A stretch of 41,845 nucleotides of DNA from Saprospiraceae bacterium (GTDB taxonomy: Bacteria > Bacteroidota > Bacteroidia > Chitinophagales > Saprospiraceae): contig JAIXOO010000223.1 in the NCBI GenBank assembly GCA_027486765.1, positions 1 to 41,845 of the forward strand, in the 5' to 3' direction. Made by a program: the position numbers and the translations under genes. Below are positions 34,380 through 41,845 of this stretch, one piece after another. The stretch's first letter is position 1; every line of letters begins with the position of its first letter. The notes under the pieces are model-generated. The model made no database searches and was not told the DNA's origin. It saw nothing but the letters and a program-made list of their open reading frames with translations.

Positions 34380-34423
34380 GAAGCGAGTGTACTTGTACGT
34401 TGAAGCGAGTGTACTTGTACGTT
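34380..34423 (+). repeat. 22-bp tandem duplication in the porU leader
   Basis: Two exact adjacent copies (34380-34401 and 34402-34423) of a unit containing AGCGAGTGTACTTGTACG, with a partial third beginning GAAG. A related GTGTACTTG word is at 34326-34334. Confidence 0.9.
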
Positions 34424-34494
34424 GAAGTTATGGTATGCATTCGCTAAATTGTCAATTCTTGTAATCAATAATACTGCGGAAACGTTTGAAATTT

Positions 34495-37400
34495 ATGAAG
34501 AATTTCGCGATTACCTCCATTTTGACATTATTCTTAGGTCTGCTGTACGGCAATTCTCCATTTTTCATTCGAGAAGCCCTTCAGTGGAAGGCCGAGACCA
34601 TGTCCACATTGCCCAAACCACTGCCTAAAGAACGTTGGGGTTTCAAGGGGGCGGTGTACAGCAAACAAAACCCCGAACAGCCCTGGTTCATTCAGGAATT
34701 CGCCGTGGATGGCCCCGGACAATTAGACATTGAATTGCTCACAGTGCGTTGGGAGGAGTTTCCTGCCCCACCCCAATGGGCAGTGGAAAGTGTGGGGGAA
34801 AGCCTGAAATTTTTCAGCCAGGTAGAAAAAGACCGGCGGCAGTTTTTTGGAAAAGTGTATTTCGTGCCAGTCATTCGTCAAGGTGGCCGATTTTTACGGG
34901 CAGTCGAATTTGAGTTAAAAGTCACCCTACGTCCGCAGACCAGCCCTGAACTACGTGCCAATCCTTATGCTGAAAATTCAGCCCTGCGCGACGGGCAAAT
35001 TTTCAAGCTCGCAGTGACTCAAAACGGCATCCACCGCCTGAGTTACGATTTTTTAAAAAATCAGCTTAAAATTGACATCGACCGCGTGGATCCGCGCAAC
35101 ATCAAAATATTGGGCCAGGGTGGTGGCATGTTGTCCATGGGGGTAAACGAAGCACGTTTGGATGATTTGGTCGAAAACCATGTGTTGGTCGTAGGAGAAG
35201 ACGATGGCAAATTTGACTCCGGCGATTACATCCTCTTTTACGCCGAAGGCCCCGACCGCTGGGATTACCAGGCTAGCAGCCAGCGTTTTGACCTGAACAA
35301 AAACATTTACGATACCCGCAACTATTATTTTGTCAAAATCGCATCCGAACGGGGTTTGCGCGTCAGCGCTCAAAACTCTCTCGCCACCACAGCCTACACC
35401 AGCAACACTTTTGACGATTTCGCTCGCCTGGAAGAAGACAAAATCAACTTGCTTGAATCCTGGGAAAGCAATGCCAATAGTGTAAGTGGCTCGGGTCGCA
35501 TGTGGTTTGGCACCCATTTTCGGGTGGCACGTGAAAATACCTTTACCAAAGCTTTTAACTTTCCAAATCTGGTTGCGGATCAGGATGTAAAAGTAAGTGC
35601 CCGTATGGCGCTGCGCGCTTTGGATCCCACCTCCTTTAGCCTGGAGCTCAATGGAACCCGGATAAACAGCGCCAATGCCGCCAATGTATTTTACCTGGAT
35701 GGCTCTGCTGCCACCGAAGTAGAATATGCCAATTGGGCCGACTTGCGCAGCAACATTCGTTTGACTCAGGATGCTGTAGATGCCGTCATTCGATATCCAA
35801 ATGTCAGTGCTGGTAGCGAGGGCTGGTTGGATTACATCCAGTTGCAAGCTCGCCGGAGACTGATTATGAGCGGGGATCAAATGGCTTTTCGAGACCTCAA
35901 TACGCTTCAATACCCTTCCGCCAATTATGAACTAGGCAATGCCAGCGCGGATGTTCTAGTCTGGGACATCAGTGACCCTCAACGGCCCAAAGCACAGGAA
36001 GGCACCCGTACTGCTACTCAATTTAGCTTTGGGGCTAGTGCCGGAAGTAGCTTGCGTCAGTTCATCGCATTTAACTCCAAACAAGGGTTCCTTGCCCCAG
36101 TTGCAGTAGGTAAGGTTGACAATCAAAACCTGCACAACATCCGTTCGGCAGATTTAATCATCGTTTATGATGCGGCAGGAGCATTTAATGAAGCTGCACA
36201 AAAATTGGCGCAACACCGTCGGGAGCATTCCAAACTGGAAGTTCAAGTAGTCCGTGTGGACCATATTTACAATGAATTTTCTTCTGGCCGTGCCGATCCC
36301 AGCGCGATCCGCGATTTTGCCCGGATGCTTTACCAGCGCGATCCACAATTCCGCTACTTGCTGTTGGTCGGTGATGGCTCTTTTGACCAAAGAGATGTGT
36401 ACAAATACGGCAACAATTTTATTCCTACCTTCCAGGAGGACTCTTTTAATCCACTGTATGCCTTTCCAGCGGACGACTTTTATGGCATCCTGGAAAACAA
36501 TGCCGCTTTTGACCCGCTCAATGGTCGCTTAAATGTAGCGGTAGGTCGCTTGACCGTGCGTAAAGCAGAAGAGGCACTACAAGTAGTCGATAAAATCATC
36601 AATTACGACCTTTCACCCCAAACCATGAGCGACTGGCGCAATCGAGTGCTCTTCATAGGTGACGATGAAGATGGCAACCTGCATACCCGCGATAGCGACG
36701 ATATTGCCCAAGAGATTGCCCAAAAACACCCTTCACTCAATCCTGACAAATTTTACCTGGACGCCTTCCCCCAAGTTGCCTCAGCTGGTGGCAATTTTTA
36801 CCCAGCCGTCAACGAAGCCATCAACAATACCATTTTTAAAGGGACGCTGGTGATGACCTACTTGGGGCATGGTGGCCCCAATGGTTGGGCACAAGAGCGC
36901 ATCTTACAAGTCCGGGATATTCAAAACTGGACCAATTTTGAACGCCTGCCACTGGTGGTTACTGCCACTTGTTCGTTTACTGGTTACGATGACGCGAGCA
37001 ACTCAACGGCTGGCGAAGAAGTGTTGCTGAACCCACGAGGGGGCGCTGTTGCCTTGTACTCTACTGTGCGGGCGGTTTATGCTTCTGAAAATGCATCATT
37101 GACCCGCTTGGCATTGTTGGAGCTCTTCGAAGCTGAGCCCGGTAGTAGCATCGGCGACGCCATGCGCAAGGCTAAAAACCAACTAAGTGGCGGCACCTTG
37201 ACCAACTCGCGCAAATTTGCCCTGATTGGTGATCCTTCCATGATTTTGGCACTGCCGCGTTACAGCGTGCAAACCACCACCATCAACGGCAAAGCGGCTC
37301 AAAATAGCACGGATACGCTACGCGCCTTGCAAAAAGTATCCATCGAGGGCCAGTTGGTAGATGGACAAGGCACCTTGTTGAACGATTTCAACGGCATAGT

Positions 37401-38370
37401 CTACCCTACCGTATTTGATAAACCCTTTAAAGCTGCAACCTTGGGCCAAGACCCCAGCAGCCCGAAAGGCTATCAGTTCGAGGTTCAAAAAAACGTCATT
37501 TTTAAAGGCCGGGCCAGTGTGCGCAATGGTCGTTTCAGTTTCACCTTTGTGGTGCCCAAAGACATCAACTATGCTTTTGGTTTGGGAAAAATCAGCTATT
37601 ACGCTGCCGATACCGTAAGTATGGTGGATGCAAGTGGAGCCTACAAAAATATCAATATTGGCGGCAACAGCCCTGGCGGTTTGGCTGATGATCAAGGTCC
37701 GGTGGTGGATGTATACATGAATTCCCTGGATTTTGTCTTTGGAGGCATCACCAATGCCGATCCCCTTTTGTTGGTGCGTTTGCGCGACGACAATGGCATC
37801 AACGTGGTGGGCAACAGCATTGGGCACGATCTGGAAGCGGTGCTGGACGACAACACTCAAAACAGCCTGTTGCTCAACGACTTTTTCGAATCCGAACTGG
37901 ATGATTATACCAAAGGACAAGTGCGCTATCCAATTGCCAGCTTGACGGAGGGTTTGCATAAGATCCGGGTAAAGGCTTGGGACATTGCCAACAACTCCAA
38001 TGAAGGGTACACCGAGTTCGTAGTGGCTTCTTCAGCCGATATCGCGCTCAAACACGTGCTCAATTACCCCAATCCTTTCACCGATCGCACCTGTTTCCAG
38101 TTCGAACACAGCGCCAACAACCAGCAAATCGATATTCTGGTGCAAGTGTACACCATTGCCGGGCGCTTGGTCAAAACCATTGAGACCTCCCTCCTATCGG
38201 ATGGTGCCCTGCGACAGGGTGATTGTATCGAATGGGATGGTCGGGATGATTTTGGCGATCGCCTGGCCAGGGGCGTATATTTATATAAAGTTAAAGTGCG
38301 AGCAAATTTGCCGGGTGGAAGCACCTTGAAAGGAGAAAGTAAGTTTGAAAAGTTGGTGCTGCTAAAATAA
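34495..38370 (+). CDS. porU: PorU, T9SS C-terminal signal peptidase/sortase (peptidase C25 family)
   Basis: 1291 residues from ATG 34495; a TTG three codons upstream is less likely. Signal peptide about 1-23. N-terminal beta domains come first (about 30-480), then a gingipain-type C25 caspase-like fold (about 540-920). The catalytic pair is visible: H792 in MTYLGHGGPNGW and C826 in VTATCSFTGYDD. Other family features are LLLVGDGSFDQRD and ADDFYGILENN. The C-terminus (NYPNPFTDRTCF ... GVYLYKV) resembles a T9SS sorting domain, which PorU keeps uncleaved. PorU removes the sorting domain from T9SS cargo and joins it to an anchor at the outer membrane. porV follows 137 bp downstream on the same strand. 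Confidence 0.93.
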   Translation: MKNFAITSILTLFLGLLYGNSPFFIREALQWKAETMSTLPKPLPKERWGFKGAVYSKQNPEQPWFIQEFAVDGPGQLDIELLTVRWEEFPAPPQWAVESVGESLKFFSQVEKDRRQFFGKVYFVPVIRQGGRFLRAVEFELKVTLRPQTSPELRANPYAENSALRDGQIFKLAVTQNGIHRLSYDFLKNQLKIDIDRVDPRNIKILGQGGGMLSMGVNEARLDDLVENHVLVVGEDDGKFDSGDYILFYAEGPDRWDYQASSQRFDLNKNIYDTRNYYFVKIASERGLRVSAQNSLATTAYTSNTFDDFARLEEDKINLLESWESNANSVSGSGRMWFGTHFRVARENTFTKAFNFPNLVADQDVKVSARMALRALDPTSFSLELNGTRINSANAANVFYLDGSAATEVEYANWADLRSNIRLTQDAVDAVIRYPNVSAGSEGWLDYIQLQARRRLIMSGDQMAFRDLNTLQYPSANYELGNASADVLVWDISDPQRPKAQEGTRTATQFSFGASAGSSLRQFIAFNSKQGFLAPVAVGKVDNQNLHNIRSADLIIVYDAAGAFNEAAQKLAQHRREHSKLEVQVVRVDHIYNEFSSGRADPSAIRDFARMLYQRDPQFRYLLLVGDGSFDQRDVYKYGNNFIPTFQEDSFNPLYAFPADDFYGILENNAAFDPLNGRLNVAVGRLTVRKAEEALQVVDKIINYDLSPQTMSDWRNRVLFIGDDEDGNLHTRDSDDIAQEIAQKHPSLNPDKFYLDAFPQVASAGGNFYPAVNEAINNTIFKGTLVMTYLGHGGPNGWAQERILQVRDIQNWTNFERLPLVVTATCSFTGYDDASNSTAGEEVLLNPRGGAVALYSTVRAVYASENASLTRLALLELFEAEPGSSIGDAMRKAKNQLSGGTLTNSRKFALIGDPSMILALPRYSVQTTTINGKAAQNSTDTLRALQKVSIEGQLVDGQGTLLNDFNGIVYPTVFDKPFKAATLGQDPSSPKGYQFEVQKNVIFKGRASVRNGRFSFTFVVPKDINYAFGLGKISYYAADTVSMVDASGAYKNINIGGNSPGGLADDQGPVVDVYMNSLDFVFGGITNADPLLLVRLRDDNGINVVGNSIGHDLEAVLDDNTQNSLLLNDFFESELDDYTKGQVRYPIASLTEGLHKIRVKAWDIANNSNEGYTEFVVASSADIALKHVLNYPNPFTDRTCFQFEHSANNQQIDILVQVYTIAGRLVKTIETSLLSDGALRQGDCIEWDGRDDFGDRLARGVYLYKVKVRANLPGGSTLKGESKFEKLVLLK

Positions 38371-38507
38371 GATCGCCATTTTTTCGTACAATGAGTAAAT
38401 TGCACCTTTTTTTTAACGGAACGATAACACATGATGAGAAAACGGCATGAAGTTTGTTTACTAGTTCTTGTGTATCGATCTAAAAAGATTTTTAAAATAA
38501 AAATCTC

Positions 38508-39731
38508 ATGAAGAACTTAGTACTTCGTTTGGCAGCCCTTTTGGTGTTGACTTCAGTTTACGCCACATCAATATTCGCACAAGGTGGCTGCACAATGGGC
38601 CAGGATGGGAAATTGTACAACATCGATGGAACACCCTGTACCAACACTGTAACCTCTGCGGTTCCTTTTTTGCGGATTGTAGCGGATGCGCGCTCTGGAG
38701 CCATGGGCGATGCTGGGGTTGCCATTTCGGCTGATCCCAATGCCATGCATTTCAATGCATCCAAACTGGCTTTTGCGGAAGACAAAATGGCCATGTCAGC
38801 TACCTATACGCCTTGGTTGCGGTCTTTGGGCCTCAACGACGTGTACATGGCTTACCTGACCGGCTACCGCAAGCTTGACAAAGAAGCGCTGCAAACCCTC
38901 GGTTTTAGCCTGCGCTACTTCTCCTTGGGTAGCATCCAGTTTACCGACATCAATGGTACAGCGCTGAACACTGGGCGCCCCAATGAATTTGAGGTAGCGA
39001 TTGCTTATGCGCGTAAGTTGACCGAAAAAATGTCGGCGGCTGTAACGGGTAAATTCATTTATTCCAACCTGGCTGCGGGCAACGTAGTCGGCGGAGACGT
39101 AATTGAACCAGCGATTGCTGGGGCAGCAGATTTTTCGCTGACCTACAAATCCCCAATTGAGCTAAAAAATGGTGATGCGGATTTAACGGTAGGTTTGGCC
39201 CTGTCCAACATCGGTAACAAAGTATCTTATACCAATAGTACCGATCGTGACTTTTTGCCCGCCAACTTTGGTTTGGGAGCGGCTTATACCATGAATTTGG
39301 ATCAGTACAATACTTTGACTTTCACTACGGATGTCAACAAATTCCTGGTACCAACCCCTTGTGTAGGTGGCCCAGCAGTATGTGATCAAAACAACAATGG
39401 TACGCCAGATTATAAAGAAGAATCACCAATCGGAGCAATCATAACATCTTGGGGTGATGCTCCTGAAGGAATTTCAGAGGAACTGCGGGAGTTCATGTTC
39501 TCCTTTGGTGCCGAATACTGGTACGACAATCAGTTTGCAGTACGCGCTGGTTATTTCAGCGAACACGTACGCAAAGGTGCCCGCAAATACCTGACGGTAG
39601 GTTTGGGCTTGAAATACAATGTATTTGGCTTAAATTTCTCTTACCTGGTTCCTACTACCAACCAACGGAATCCATTGGACAATACGCTGCGGTTCTCGTT
39701 GTTGTTCAACTTTGCGGACCTGGAAGAATAG
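38508..39731 (+). CDS. porV: PorV (LptO), T9SS outer-membrane shuttle protein
   Basis: 407 residues. Signal peptide about 1-24 (cleaved after SIFA). The mature protein is a 14-strand FadL-like barrel opening with FLRIVADARSGAMGDAGVAI, the family hallmark, then DPNAMHFNASKLAF and a final FNFADLEE. PorV collects T9SS cargo from the translocon and brings it to PorU in the attachment complex. The close porU-porV arrangement is conserved in Bacteroidota. A short Asp/Asn-rich insert (CDQNNNGTPDYKEES, about 287-301) looks like a calcium loop on the surface. Confidence 0.93.
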   Translation: MKNLVLRLAALLVLTSVYATSIFAQGGCTMGQDGKLYNIDGTPCTNTVTSAVPFLRIVADARSGAMGDAGVAISADPNAMHFNASKLAFAEDKMAMSATYTPWLRSLGLNDVYMAYLTGYRKLDKEALQTLGFSLRYFSLGSIQFTDINGTALNTGRPNEFEVAIAYARKLTEKMSAAVTGKFIYSNLAAGNVVGGDVIEPAIAGAADFSLTYKSPIELKNGDADLTVGLALSNIGNKVSYTNSTDRDFLPANFGLGAAYTMNLDQYNTLTFTTDVNKFLVPTPCVGGPAVCDQNNNGTPDYKEESPIGAIITSWGDAPEGISEELREFMFSFGAEYWYDNQFAVRAGYFSEHVRKGARKYLTVGLGLKYNVFGLNFSYLVPTTNQRNPLDNTLRFSLLFNFADLEE

Positions 39732-39732
39732 G

Positions 39733-39801
39733 AAATGAAAAACGAAAAATGAAAAATGAAAAATTGGAATAGTACCATTTTTCATTTTTCATTTTTCATT
39801 T
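39733..39801. terminator. A-rich/T-rich bidirectional terminator between porV and rnpB
   Basis: The left arm (39733-39764) repeats TGAAAAA units. The right arm (39777-39801) is ATTTTTCATTTTTCATTT-like and complementary, with a 12-nt loop. It lies directly after the porV stop, and T-runs face both ways, so it can also end the leftward rnpB transcript. Confidence 0.75.
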
Positions 39802-39805
39802 AAAA

Positions 39806-40225
39806 AAGTTTGCCGCAAACCGATAAGCCGGATTTTGTTCCAATACCTTGCGGTACCAGCCTCTATCATTTATCTAGTCCTGTCCTTGCGGCGCAGGATC
39901 CATCTGCCTACCCTCCTCAACATTCTTGCGAAAACAAAACGAGCAGCTTCGCCGGGCAAGCCCGATTGAGGTATACTTGACATTTCAACCCACAAGGTTT
40001 ATCCACACCCGATATTGCTACCGAGCCGCGTGTGCTCTTACCACACGTTTTCACCTTTTCCGCCCCGAAAGGAGGTAGTTTCTTTTCTGTGACCCTATCT
40101 GTCCACTGTTCCGAGCCGAAACTCAAAACAATAGCCCATCCGTTAGATGGTGTGGCGCTCTACGTTGTCCGGACTTTCCTCACGCTCATTTGCACGAGCC
40201 CGCGATAGAGTGGTTTGCGGCAAGT
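39806..40225 (-). ncRNA. rnpB: RNase P RNA (type A)
   Basis: Read leftward, the region has the conserved RNase P RNA core: GAGGAAAGTCCGGAC near the 5' end, a CAGAAAAGAAACTACC segment, GGTAAGAGCACAC, and AGATAAATGATAG with ACAAAATCCGGCTTA at the 3' end. The terminal helix P1 is exact: TTGCCGCAAACC (39810-39821 on the given strand) pairs with 40212-40223. It is the catalytic RNA that trims the 5' leader of tRNA precursors. The ends are set by P1 and may be off by a few bases. A -7 element is directly upstream (40228-40235). Confidence 0.95.
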
Positions 40226-40227
40226 GG

Positions 40228-40235
40228 CAAAGATA
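40228..40235 (-). promoter_or_regulatory. -7 promoter element of rnpB
   Basis: Read leftward this is TATCTTTG, a perfect match to TAnnTTTG, ending 5-7 nt before the predicted 5' end of RNase P RNA. The -33 region is a CT-rich tract (the GAAAGAGG-type repeats on the given strand) without TTG. Confidence 0.6.
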
Positions 40236-40630
40236 GGGAAAGTAAGAGAGGAAAGAGGAAAGAGGAGAGAGGAAAAAACGGTAAGCGCCTAAGTTTTACC
40301 CTTTCGCCCGTCGGCTCGCCCCTGGCTTCCCCCACGAATAAATTCATGGGTTGTTCCTTTTGGTGGCTCCCACGGATAAATCCATGGGTTGCCTGGGAGG
40401 GTGCTCACGGATATCCCACGGATAAATCCATGGGCTTCGAGCGCGCCAAAAATCCTCCAGATACGTAATTTATCCAGACACGAGCATAAAATCATGCTTT
40501 TCTACTTTTATTCTCCTCCCCCAACGTAACCTTTCCCCCCACTTTTACGTACAAACCTACTAGGCATCACCACACGAACAACTGTAAAAACACCAAGCGT
40601 GGCATCCACGCTTCGATTAGGGTTTATTTC
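40236..40630. other. Intergenic region between rnpB and the histidine kinase gene
   Basis: No gene is supported. It contains a GA-rich tract (40239-40276), three palindromic repeats (40331-40437) and pyrimidine-rich sequence before the kinase start. No clear promoter match was found for the kinase gene. Confidence 0.6.
40331..40437. repeat. Three copies of the CCCACG...CATGGG palindromic repeat
   Basis: Copies at 40331-40353, 40367-40391 and 40414-40437 share the frame CCCACG-nn-TAAA-nn-CATGGG. The inner pairs are AA/TT in the first copy and GA/TC in the other two. The copies at 9032-9094, in opposite orientation, have GC/GC. The fixed TAAA loop and matched changes show that the stem is conserved. 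Confidence 0.88.
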
Positions 40631-41845
40631 ATGAAAAAACAACTACTGACTGCCCTCGGCATTTACGCCAGTGGGTCGCTGGGTTTGAGCATTTTGGCCG
40701 GGATCATCAAGGAGGTTGTAAAACAATATGGGGCAAATTGGAGCCTCGAACAACCTTACTTTTTGTACTGGCAAAGTTGGGGCATCATGCTGGCTTTGAG
40801 CTGGTTGTTGATGGCGTTATTTTTATGCCTGTACCGTTTGGCCAAGCTGGTGCGGGGGCAAAATATTTCTTTTCACCAGCGTTTGGGTCTGATGGCGCTG
40901 GGTTCTCTGTTGGGTTTTGGCTTGCATCTTCTGTTTGGTTTGAGCATTCCCATCATCGTTTTACCTTTCTTGACTTTCGCCTGCTTTTTGTTGCTGGACA
41001 TGTACCTCGACGACGACGAGTTGAGTTTAACCTGGATTTTGGTTACCCTCGTGATGTTGGCCGGAGTGGGCGCGGGATTTAGTGCAGCTACTTTGGATGT
41101 CAGCAAAGCGCAGTTTCCGCTCGTATTTACCTTGTTTGCCAACCTCTTTTTGCTCATCATCGGGCATTTGCCCATTTGGGTATTCAGCACCATGCGGCGG
41201 GAGGGGTTGAGTTGGGGGTTGCGCATCCAGTTGGCGATTTTTTCGCTGGTGGCAGGGGCTTTGATTCTGGTGTTTTTGGTCACCTATTTTTACTTCCAAA
41301 AACCTACCCAGGCCAGCGTCCACGAATTTTTGAACATCCTCACCGCCAGTTATATCTTTTTCCTTTTCATCGCCGCCGCCGTATCCATTTGGGTGGCGCG
41401 GAGCATTACGGCACCCATCAGTCGGATTCGGGTGGGTTTGAGCCAGTTGATTTTGGGCCAAAACCAACGCCTGAGTTACCAGCACCGCGATGAACTGGGT
41501 GATCTGGTGGATGCCTACAACCAGGCGCTCAGCGACCTGGATGCCAGCGTGGAACGCCTCAAACAAACCGAAAGAGAAATGGCTTGGCGCGAAATGGCCC
41601 GGCAGGTTGCCCACGAGATAAAAAACCCACTCACGCCCATGCGCCTGAGTGTGCAACATTTGCAACGGGCACAAAAATTGAGTCCAGCGGATACGCCCGA
41701 ACTAGTTGAGCGCATGAGCAAAACCTTGCTCGAACAAATCGACTCCCTCACCCGCATCGCCGATGCCTTTTCCAATTATGCTCAGATGCCCAGTCCTGCG
41801 CCCCGGGACTTTGACCTGAGCGACCTATTGCGCTCCATCCATACC
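40631..41845 (+). CDS. NtrY-like sensor histidine kinase, N-terminal part, cut by window edge
   Basis: 405 codons are visible from ATG 40631 with no stop before the window end. Several membrane helices (about 5-28, 47-72, 84-122, 134-182 and 197-222) precede another at about 236-256. A HAMP linker (VARSITAPISRIRVGLSQL, about 255-273) follows. The H-box is WREMARQVAHEIKNPLTPMR, with the phosphorylated H328. The REMARQVAHEIKNPLTPM form is typical of NtrY-type kinases. It would sense an unknown signal and phosphorylate a response regulator, probably of the NtrX/NtrC class encoded outside the window. The ATP-binding domain lies beyond the edge. Confidence 0.9.
   Translation, partial: MKKQLLTALGIYASGSLGLSILAGIIKEVVKQYGANWSLEQPYFLYWQSWGIMLALSWLLMALFLCLYRLAKLVRGQNISFHQRLGLMALGSLLGFGLHLLFGLSIPIIVLPFLTFACFLLLDMYLDDDELSLTWILVTLVMLAGVGAGFSAATLDVSKAQFPLVFTLFANLFLLIIGHLPIWVFSTMRREGLSWGLRIQLAIFSLVAGALILVFLVTYFYFQKPTQASVHEFLNILTASYIFFLFIAAAVSIWVARSITAPISRIRVGLSQLILGQNQRLSYQHRDELGDLVDAYNQALSDLDASVERLKQTEREMAWREMARQVAHEIKNPLTPMRLSVQHLQRAQKLSPADTPELVERMSKTLLEQIDSLTRIADAFSNYAQMPSPAPRDFDLSDLLRSIHT

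Noticed and set aside
39917-40126. 69-codon open frame on the minus strand
   Set aside because: It lies inside RNase P RNA, whose conserved motifs and P1 helix explain the sequence.
40331-40437. Possible CRISPR-like array near the window end
   Set aside because: Repeats are only 23-25 bp palindromes at irregular spacing, and dispersed copies occur at 9032-9094.

Overview
The window looks like a chromosome segment of a Bacteroidota bacterium, most likely of the Saprospiria type (Haliscomenobacter/Lewinella-like). Evidence: two SusC/SusD outer-membrane uptake pairs; type IX secretion (T9SS) genes gldJ, porU, porV and a porP/sprF-type protein; a large secreted protein ending in a type A T9SS sorting domain; a DUF4295 gene next to rpmB-rpmG; and promoters of the Bacteroidota type (TTG, about 20 nt, TAnnTTTG). 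The family-level placement is inference.

Layout. 1-4070 (all minus): NhaC-type antiporter, GNAT acyltransferase and GabT-like aminotransferase in a tight operon, then a perfect 37-bp inverted repeat and the start of a YtcJ-type amidohydrolase cut by the window edge. 4071-9446: hairpin repeats, a 1480-residue secreted surface protein (minus), more hairpin repeats. 9447-11505: tRNA-Arg(ACG), rpmB, rpmG, a DUF4295 gene and ftsY. 11567-16286: RlpA-like protein with a SPOR domain, secreted NTF2-like protein, APP1-type phosphatase, quinone oxidoreductase, ribA. 16519-25839: two consecutive SusC/SusD pairs with no glycosidase or regulator beside them. 25926-27503: OmpA-like protein. 27979-29085: ureohydrolase-fold protein without its metal-binding motifs. 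29234-39731: envelope/T9SS locus, with murF, a small Cys-containing lipoprotein, gldJ and porP/sprF leftward and porU and porV rightward. 39806-40225: RNase P RNA (minus). 40631-end: NtrY-like histidine kinase, cut by the window edge.

How the genes fit together. The T9SS genes supply the outer-membrane export and sorting parts (PorV shuttle, PorU sortase/peptidase, GldJ lipoprotein, PorP/SprF barrel), and the 1480-residue protein in the same window is a likely client. The SusC/SusD pairs import unknown nutrients. The NhaC-GNAT-GabT(-amidohydrolase) cluster may take up and process an amino or amide compound.

The most unusual non-coding content is a set of intergenic hairpins. Two repeat families have stems that differ between copies by compensatory base changes. 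Several gene ends coincide with long perfect inverted repeats. No transposase, CRISPR array, phage gene or clearly new multi-gene defence system was seen.
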